Source: Lepraria neglecta (taxonomy: Eukaryota > Ascomycota > Lecanoromycetes > Lecanorales > Stereocaulaceae). From it: a stretch of DNA of 64,000 bases. Location: positions 2,852,001 to 2,916,000 of the forward strand of contig CM065649.1 of assembly GCA_033220425.1 (NCBI GenBank), given 5' to 3'. A model generated the notes under the pieces. The model did not search any database. It saw only the letters and a program-made list of their open reading frames with translations, and had not been told where the DNA came from. Shown piece after piece: positions 57,101 to 64,000 of this stretch (position 1 is the first letter of the stretch; the number at the start of each line of letters is the position of its first letter). The position numbers were made by a program, and so were the translations under genes.

Positions 57101-57650
57101 TACGATTAGTGTAGTTATAGACTAGCTTTATAAGGTATTCCGTTTTAAACGTTCCAAAGAAGATTTACTTAAAATACTTAATATTAACAGTATAATAGCG
57201 CTTATAAAGACTAAGAAAGGGTTTCTTACCTTTAGTATACCTGAAAGAGACTATTAGGCTATCCCCCTCCTCTAAGTCTATACTAGAAATAGATAAGTAG
57301 CGATAACGATGACGGCAACGGCGACTATATGACTTATAGACTCGATAGCGATCCTAGTGATCGCGCTAGTCCTTTAGCGCCGCCAGGCGGTATTCTAACT
57401 CGCGAATTTGATTATAGTAACTAGGAGGAGGTATTTCGTCGATAAGGCTTGGGCTGATAGTTCCCGAAGAGGTAGCAGATACCTGTAATTCGGGGGGGGT
57501 GTAGTATCCCTCCGAGTGGCTGTTTTGGCTTATTTACGGTTCTTGGAGGAGGTCTTGGGGGCCGTCTTAGAGGCTTTCTTAGAGGCTTTCTTAGAGGTAG
57601 CTGATTTACGTATAGCGACGGCTATAACTAGGTGATACTAAGGTGTTTAT
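54182..57650 (-). pseudogene. Retroelement RT plus tyrosine recombinase N-terminal part
   Basis: Minus-strand reading: a Lys/Ser/Ala-rich start near 57630-57540 (KASKKASKTAPKTSSKN), a long RIP-damaged region, then RT motifs YVYLPLGLV, WRCIHNLSFLYGSSVNN, LPFGLYIVPFLFNLFTKAVN, the catalytic YYLDDFFAIL (~55830) and DFVGIEFDSILIQVRLPLDK (~55660). Downstream, at 54640-54182, the recombinase begins: FLRVGEFTYTAKDCNNHEF with the first catalytic Arg, VRLYENHLELTL, LKTDPFRRGITLTIAASGN. The RT type (SSVNDGI/LPFGL/HYLDDF pattern) is that of DIRS-like elements, not Gypsy or LINE. No RNase H was resolved by eye. Confidence 0.7.
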
Positions 57651-57915
57651 ACTTAGAAAGAGGGGGGAAGAATGTGAGTATAGATGGGATGAAAGGATAG
57701 ATAGACTAATATATATATAGGCTTAATTGCTGTGAAAAGAACTGCTATAGCTCTAAAAGAGATGAACTCGACTGAAGAGCTAACTGCTGGTAGGATGCTT
57801 ATATAAATAGTGCTCTCAGGAAGCACAGATCTCTCGCTATAGCCCATGGTCATGGCGTATGGCTGAAACCGCATCTGATCATGAGATACACTAACCCACA
57901 GTCCCACTGTAGCGA

Positions 57916-58099
57916 GAGGTAGAAGTCATGGAGACGAGCAAGAGGGTACTAGGGGTGGAACATCCAGGCACGCTGCTTAGTATGGCAAACGTAGCGTCGA
58001 CATACTGGCACCAAGGGAGGTGGAGAGAAGCCAAAGAGCTGCAGGTACAAGTTATGGAGACGAAAAATCGGCTCAAGTATACTATAGCTAGTAGCTAGT
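57916..58099 (+). pseudogene. Kinase-TPR gene, severed 3' portion
   Basis: Continues the TPR interrupted at 46603: EVEVMETSKRVLGVEHPGTL, SMANVASTYWHQGRWREAKE, LQVQVMETKNRL, then TIASS and TAG. It matches the 42-aa repeats upstream. The frame is exactly continuous with 46601-46603 if the intervening 11,312 bp are ignored. Confidence 0.8.
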
Positions 58100-58496
58100 T
58101 AGGGGATAGATTGGTGACTATGATCAGGAACAAGTATTAAGTAGACAAGAAAACATAAGAGACAAACCATGAGATCGCGCCGTTGATAGTAATCTAATAG
58201 GTTGCGTTAATACATGCTTTTGAGACCAGGTTATCAGACTGACTCGGAAGACGGCGTCGTTTAAAAGGAGAGGAAGGGCTTAGCTGTAGATGCGTTGAGG
58301 ACGAACGTAGCTTTGTGGCCTATACATTAGAAGAAGTATCATTCAGCGTGTTAGGAGGAAAAGAGCTACGATTAACTTTTGGTGCTATCCTCGAAAAGAA
58401 GGGTCAGGAAGGAGGCCAAGTGAGGGGATAAAGCCATCGTTACGGCATGGTCGTTCATAAGGGACTTTGCTCGAAACAGTCTGCTAATTTAAGAGC

Positions 58497-58750
58497 CCGA
58501 AGGGCGATACGATTGGAAGATTGACGGAGCAAGATCTGGGGACAGGTCCAGAAATCGTCCTCGTGGTGGAATAGCTCTGAAAGTGCCTGGAGCGAGAAGA
58601 TTGGTGAAGGAGCTCTGTCGCGCTGCGAAGGCTCAGGGCGGATCCACTGTCTGGATCAACAGGGACGCATCACCATCTGCATTGAAACTTCCTTTGAACC
58701 TTGCGTTTCACGGGGATTGTGATGAAGTCGCGTCTTTGCTTTCGTGTTAG
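58497..58750 (+). pseudogene. Sir2-type deacetylase C-terminal fragment
   Basis: Reads PKGDTIGRLTEQDLGTGPEI and VLVV, then, after a one-base loss near 58568 (GGGA to GGA), GIALKVPGARRLVKELCRAA, GSTVWINRD, AFHGDCDEVASLLS and a stop at 58748-58750. The order (D-LLLxxGTxLKVPG, VxxN, GDCDExxxxL) is that of the C-terminal half of the Rossmann fold in Hst3/4-like fungal sirtuins. The catalytic HG region and zinc site are not found upstream. Confidence 0.55.
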
Positions 58751-61700
58751 ATCTGTTTAGAATACTTCCAATGGAAACCCGTTCCCTCGGAATATTAAAT
58801 GGCAAAGACGAGTTCGGAGTCGAATAAGCTTGAATAAGACATCCTATATAACGAACAGTGCTCTTATTCTCTGAGCCACCAAGACGCGTTATACAACGCT
58901 AGCACGATATCTTAAGAAAGTTAAGAATTGATAAGCGGGACGCTGACGTATGCCTGGATCACGGAGCCTTCTTAGCCAATTAGATATGTGAATCCTCCAA
59001 CAAAGTGAGTTGTTCAAACGCCTAGATTGAGAGACAGTCGTGGCCTGAACCACGCAGAGGAGACAATAAAGATCGGGCAGAAGGGGAGGACGATCGTGGA
59101 GTAGGACTGTGTTTAATGACAAGCATGTGACATTCGATTAATCTTAATAATCATCATTCAGCACGAACTCGAAGTTGTTGCCGCTGTAACATATTGATGC
59201 TGCATACAGATGATAGGATTAGTGCATCAATTTGCTCTCATCATAAGGTAAACCCTCCACGCCCCTGATCGAGTCCCTTCCGTGCCTGACTCATAGAACA
59301 GCGGCAACACACTCTCCGGCGACAGAACCAACTATCGCAAAGGATACCTGAGGATCGAATAGTCCTCGGCGGTTGATTTGTTCTTACAGCTCGGGGAATC
59401 AAAATGAAGGGAAAGGATGCTATGATGAGCAGGATGCAGCCTGCTGCTTGCTAGCTTCCTTGGCGCCACTGATGGTGCCTAGGTAATCGAACTCCCAGGC
59501 CACTCGGCATTTATGCGATCGCTGCAGAGCAAAAGGGGGTCGATGGTTGCAAGTTGCAAAATGTTCTTTGAGGCCTTCGTGAGTGTGGTTTGACCTTGAT
59601 TTCATCAAATATAGAAAGCCAGAACATTCATCACGAGATTCTTTGATGGCCTGTGAGGGACAAACACACCTAAGCGTCCTTATAAGTTTCCGTAGAATCT
59701 GTGCCCGTTATCCTGATGTTCATGGACAATCACCGCCACGACGATTCGTGTGCCTCGGATCTTGCCGCTTCTTCTGCCTCGCACTTCGCAATTCTTGCCT
59801 CCTTTCCGGGACTCAGAGCTTCAGGCGGTGTGACTTCCCGATTCCTCTTCCTGCAGTTGGGTGGGAAGCCAGGTTTTACACCTCGCTGAGCTCGCTTGAT
59901 CTCATGCCTTGTTTCGGCAACGTGTAGGAAAGAACAGAGTTGCCCGCATGTGATCTGAACGACGGCCATGCTCTGCGTTTGTTGAGGTACATCGGCGAAG
60001 CAAGACCTGGGCGCAAAGTCACGGAGCCGCAGCGACAATCCTTTGACCTTGAATAGTAAGCAAAAACGATCAGCATTAAGCTCGTGCCGAACTCGATTGA
60101 TGGTGAGCGAGTAGGGAGGATATTACGTCAGCTTCTTGATCACTAGACGTCTGCAGAAGAACGGCTCCTTTCTTTGCTGGATCCGGCACGAATCGAGGTC
60201 GCTAGATAGAAAGCGACGCCCCCTTAGACCCAACACCGTATTCAATTTCGAGCCCAAGGATCACGGCCATATTGCCGTCGGAACCATACATGTATTTATC
60301 GGCCAGCCTCGCCAACTCTTTATATTACTATAAATATAAAGTCTCGATAACGACGGAAGGATATTAAGAATCGGAGTGCGCAAAGGAGGCGTCTGGTATG
60401 TGCTTGGGATAATGTTCGTTGATAGGTTCATACCCATAGAGATGGATATCCGAGGTCGATTCGAATCGGACTAGATCAACAATAGCTGCAATATCCCTGT
60501 CCTCATAAGCAATATCGTTTAGCTGCAACCCGATCTTCTGAACAAGCAGCTCTATAAATATATCCTGGGTAGATGTTGGCTTCCTGATAATAAAGGAAGA
60601 AGTGTGTGGAGACCAATCGAACCTTGCGCTCGCATTGATACTCATCAGTGCCATTCGTTTACAACGATGGGATAGACTTTTTGACTTACCGGAGTTTGCC
60701 CAACACGTAGTCATGAAGCGATCCCTTTTCCTTGAGTATCGACTATAGCGTCTGGAACTTATCCGGCGTTATATTGAACATCGTCCAGGACCTTACCTCC
60801 TAGCATTCGTGATATAAGATCAGAAAGTCAAGGAGACAGTTGACCGTCTTTGATAGAGCCGTTGCCTAGGTTGATGGGTTTAGTGAAGACCTTGTGTGAG
60901 ACACCGACGGCTCGAGGTTTCTCTCCGCGGGGTTTAGATGACTTGCGAAACGTCCGAGATGTGATATGACTCTTATATTCAAGCATAGTGAGAAATGGTC
61001 GAGCTATCACATTCGCTTCACGGTCATAATGCGATACAGGTTGCCTTTGATGCAAGGAGTTGGCGTGGGCGTTTCCGCTAACCCAGGGAGCCTAGAGCAG
61101 AAAGGAGCTATAATTGCCGCCGAAACACCGAATTATGGCTCCGGCCTAGCCCGAAGGGATACCACTAGTAGTACCAACTCGTTTGGAATTGGCTGCTCGA
61201 CGCCTCCAATGACTTTGGAACAGCTTGAGGACGAAAAATGGACCGAAGACCTAGAGTATTGAGGAATAGTCGGCTCACCTAACGCAACCGCACAGGATGA
61301 GGTGGCGCTTTATGAGACTTGCGACATCGGAGAGTTTATCTTTGTGTTCCTTGACTTTCCTTCTTTTTTTTCATTGTGCAAGTGCTATCAAACGATCAAG
61401 TCTTCCTCCATACCATATGATCCATAAAGATGCTGTGCCGGTCACCTTCGATTGTGATTGCTCAACTTACAGCCGTTCCAGAGCTCGCACCAATGGTATG
61501 TCGTACTCTAGGATTCAGCTCTTCGTGTTTGTTCATCCACGCTCACAAGTATGCCTAGGCCGGCGGTTTCACAACAGGGCATGATCTGTCTGCTGACGAC
61601 TTGTTGCCTGCACCGCAAGTCTCATGATGCAGGAGACTCTGGACTTGGACGAGATGCACATGTACGATTTGAGAAACGTGTAGTACGATCTTCCGTTTAA

Positions 61701-61843
61701 ATTCTGAGTCATGTCATCGCGTGATCATTTGCCGGGCTCAAAAAGGCTTTTCACTCTTCATCCGTGTCTTATTCTTCCTTCATCCCTATAGCTAAACTCC
61801 AAATCTTTCACCAATAAACTACCAAGTCTCCCACACTGAAAAC
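58751..61843. other. Gene-poor stretch, no gene identified
   Basis: Best candidates are anonymous: minus-strand 60364-60714 (116 codons, acidic, ending DIHLYGYEPINEHYPKHI), plus-strand 60966-61262 and the opposed pair around 59583-60038. None has a recognisable domain. The last ~60 bases (C/A-rich) look like the leader of the next gene. Confidence 0.4.
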
Positions 61844-62536
61844 ATGCGGAATGAAGTCGTTAAAATGTTCAGGCTTCTTGATGCCGGCTCTGGCCGCCAT
61901 GGTACAAGGGGTCAACAGCATCCTCTAACAACTCGACACGGACGATTTCCATTATTCGATTATTGAGGAGCTGGTTACGGAGGAGGCAGTTACGGCTAGA
62001 GGATGCTAGGTAATTAGCATTACCGTCCACAAAGGCGCCAAGCCCAAGCCCAGCGCGAGCCTAGGTACTATCCTTACGATCCGAACCCAGACGATCCTGA
62101 CCAACCCTCAATGATAGCCAGCCATGTCAACAACCTATCCGATCACGAATACTACGCATTCAAAACCTGGTGGCAGAGCAGCCGCATACTGGATGAAGAA
62201 GATTTCCCTCTGAGAATTGACCAGGTCATCCGGCTGGAGCTTAGGGCCGATGCCCAGGGACGGCCTTATCATTTCTGCGCTGGGACCACTAATCATGCTG
62301 GAAACTCGCTCCCTCGTATCAGTAGCCCAAATTGCCGATGTCGTTATGGATGTCAGACACCTCTTTTCCAACCTTATCGCAATGAGCGAGATCAGTCACA
62401 TGCACAAGCTGGACCTGCTCCACCTAGAGCTCAGCCAAGAGCCCAACCTAGAGCCCACGTAGCTCGCGATCTTGAGCAGGATGTGGAGAAGATTGGGGAG
62501 AAATTCTCGGAACCTCGACGCCGAGATCATTGCTAG
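61844..62536 (+). pseudogene. Y/G/P-rich small protein, paralogue 1 (three nonsense codons)
   Basis: ATG 61844 after a typical leader. One frame of 231 codons runs to 62536 but contains TGA (~61964), TAG (~61997) and TAG (~62015), each explained by CGA/CAG to TGA/TAG. After GAGYGGGSYG come PRYYPYDPNPDDPDQPS, ASHVNNLSDHEYYAF and ADAQGRPYHFCAGTTNHAGN, then an Ala/Pro/Gln/Arg repeat (RAQPRAQPRAH). The neighbour at 63200-63898 has the same blocks in order. No known domain; function unknown. Confidence 0.5.
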
Positions 62537-63134
62537 TTGTTACTGAAGGTATGTTATGAGGACATCGCAGCACTCATCATACCTTACTAAGATTCTACGG
62601 GCCTGGCACCTTAAATCGTCTACGAGGCTAAGCGGATATGATTGCACTCGAGTGTTTTTAAGTAGCAGAAATATGGATATGAGTTAAACATTACATTTAC
62701 CTAAGGTATTCATATCTGAACAATAAATGTTAGGCCAAATTTGTACTACTTGACTCTTGAAAATGCTATGATGAAGCAGTTATGATTGTTTTATTGTTTG
62801 ATGCACTAAGCACTGTGTCAAAATTAGTAGACGTCTTTTGAACTGATTGAGATCCAGAAGCTTCACAAAGGAGAACGACACTTCTGATGACACTTTATGG
62901 CCTCGACTGCCGACTTCTTGACACTGGGTCTTCGATATTTCTAGTCTACACAAGGAGTGCAGGATGAAACTAATGACAATCTATTTCATCGGCTGTTAAC
63001 TTCATGACACCAGGCACTTCGACATTTCAAACGCATACATGACGCCTATTACACGAATCTGAGTCGTAGTTCTCCATTAAACAGGCACTTCGCTCTTCGT
63101 TCAACCTCCTTTCTTCATCATACCCAACTCTCAC

Positions 63135-63135
<1 letters not shown>

Positions 63136-63168
<33 letters not shown>

Positions 63169-63169
63169 C
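63136..63169 (+). repeat. (CAA)11 microsatellite in a 5' leader
   Basis: About eleven CAA units end ~30 bases before ATG 63200. CAA tracts are common in fungal leaders. The poly-Cys frame read from the minus strand is an artefact of it. Confidence 0.85.
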
Positions 63170-63199
63170 CTTTCTCCATCGAAGCAATATCTTGGAAAC

Positions 63200-63898
63200 A
63201 TGACTGGTTTCCGGAATTCATGACGTCGTGGTATCAATCGTCTCCCACGACAGCCCTTGGTGCCCCAACCTTTTCGAGGTAGTCCAGGAATGGATTACTA
63301 TCCTCACGAGCTCGGTATGATGTCGGGACGGGGGTTTATTTTTGCTGGTCCGATGGCTGGTCCGATGGGACCACCCATGGGATTTGGCCTTGGCTTCGGC
63401 GGTCCTAGGCACCACTTATACGATCCCAATCCCAGAGATCCCAATATGCCATCGCTTGTAGCAAAACACATCAACGGGATGTCTGATGAAGACTACCAAT
63501 ACCATGTGCAGAGCCTACAACGTAGATCCAGCCATCAGCAACACGGATCCAATCCTTCCGGTGGCCAATCCGCTGAAGAGATTCTTGATAAGCTAGTTCA
63601 GGACGAACTCGGAGCTGCGGCCATGGGCAAGTTCTACCACTACTGCCCCGGAAAGCTCGATCATCGAGGAAACCCTAGCCCTCGAGGCGATCACCATGAC
63701 CATTTCGGTGGAGATGGCTTTAATCGTGATGGCTTCTGCCCCCATGGAGGGCAACGAAATCCCACAGTAGCTCAACAGAATCAACAGCCTGCGCAACGTG
63801 GACCAGCTCGCGGCGGACCTGATCGTGGCGGACCTCCCGCTCCTCCCGCACCTTTTGGAGAACCAACTTATGGAGGATCTGCTCGTGAGATCGTATAG
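63200..63898 (+). CDS. Y/G/P-rich small protein, paralogue 2
   Basis: The best start by context is ATG 63200 (GGAAACATGACTGG), but codon 8 of that frame is TGA (63221-63223, as from CGA). Past it the frame is open to 63898. The next in-frame ATG, 63290 (MDYYPHELGMMSG), gives 202 aa and may be used. Features: a Gly/Met/Pro-rich N-terminus (AGPMAGPMGPPMGFGLG), the shared blocks PRHHLYDPNPRDPNMPS, AKHINGMSDEDYQYH and AAMGKFYHYCPGKLDHRGNP, and a Gln/Arg/Gly/Pro-rich tail (ARGGPDRGGPPAPPAPFG). Low complexity suggests an intrinsically disordered protein. Tandem duplicate of 61844-62536. Confidence 0.55.
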
Positions 63899-64000
63899 AG
63901 GCAAGTCTATAGATTAAAGTAGTTTTAGCAGTAGATGATAATATAGATACAGCTGCCTCAGGACTATAGCTCCTCCAGATCTCGCTTAAAAGCCTCAATA

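Larger units (their letters stand above)
46987..57915 (-). mobile_element. Tyrosine-recombinase retroelement (DIRS/Ngaro-like), split by a Gypsy element
   Basis: The left end (46987-47118) and right end (about 57690-57915) match the two ends of copies A and B. Between them, on the minus strand, lie a basic N-terminal region (~57640), a reverse transcriptase (~56300-55600) and a tyrosine recombinase (~54640-54182 continuing at 47456-47230). The Gypsy element 47457-54181 plus one TSD (6,730 bp) is nested inside; without it the element is about 4.2 kb. The right flank (GAGGTAGAAG) joins the left flank (GAAGAGTTA) seamlessly in the TPR frame, so there is no TSD. Order RT then recombinase and the lack of TSD fit DIRS/Ngaro-type elements. 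Heavily RIP-mutated. The alternative is that the 383-bp element is unrelated and was merely the landing site. Confidence 0.7.

Noticed and set aside
63134-63170. CRISPR-like short repeats
   Set aside because: A simple trinucleotide repeat without spacers; the organism is a fungus.
63027-63221. Minus-strand frame with a run of about 13 Cys
   Set aside because: It is produced by reading the (CAA)n microsatellite in reverse in one frame.
1-64000. tRNA or rRNA genes
   Set aside because: I scanned for tRNA-like B-box sequence and rRNA landmarks by eye and saw none. A tRNAscan-SE run would settle it.

Overview
The window is nuclear DNA of a filamentous ascomycete (Pezizomycotina). The evidence is short spliceosomal introns (about 42-69 nt, GTRNGN donor, CTRAY-like branch, YAG acceptor), fungus-specific families (PTH11/rhodopsin-like membrane protein, secreted alpha/beta hydrolase, HNH_2 protein, CCCH-RBR ligase, kinase-TPR protein), C-rich 5' leaders, and many nonsense codons that look like CAA/CAG/CGA changed to TAA/TAG/TGA, the mark of repeat-induced point mutation (RIP). 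I cannot name the species.

Layout. 0-7.4 kb: a piggyBac-type transposase relic, decayed small genes, an apparently intact secreted hydrolase and a Tc1/mariner remnant. 8.4-9.8 kb: a 7-TM rhodopsin-like gene. 10.7-12.5 kb: a complete but dead pogo/Fot1-type element with matching terminal inverted repeats (TIRs) and TA target-site duplications (TSDs). 12.5-15.4 kb: a tandem family of unknown genes sharing a YVPRxxY motif. 16.4-18.0 kb: HNH_2 gene. 18.9-21.3 kb: an F-box/LRR-like gene tail run into a PIF1-helicase relic, then a piggyBac C-terminus split by a hAT-type MITE. 21.6-30.1 kb: the largest gene, a ~2,730-residue sacsin-like protein with two HSP90-like ATPase regions and a C-terminal BTB domain. 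31.2-33.4 kb: CCCH-RBR E3 ligase. 33.9-42 kb: degenerate genes plus a C2H2-containing gene whose C-terminal module has a broken second copy at 35 kb. 43.8-58.1 kb: a kinase-TPR gene split by 11.3 kb of nested mobile DNA. 58.5-63.9 kb: a sirtuin fragment, a gene-poor stretch and two paralogous Y/G-rich small genes.

The most interesting structure is the nested insertion at 46604-57915. A tyrosine-recombinase retroelement (DIRS/Ngaro-like order: RT, then recombinase) sits in the TPR region. It is itself split by a 6.7-kb Ty3/Gypsy element with a perfect CCTCC TSD. Two 383-bp elements (37368-37750 and 46604-46986) share its two ends and are probably non-autonomous derivatives. Removing the whole 11,312 bp restores the TPR reading frame exactly, with no TSD, as expected for recombinase-mediated insertion. 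Intact-looking genes (hydrolase, rhodopsin, HNH_2, sacsin-BTB, RBR ligase) alternate with RIP-like pseudogenes, so this is a repeat-rich accessory region rather than a functional operon-like cluster.
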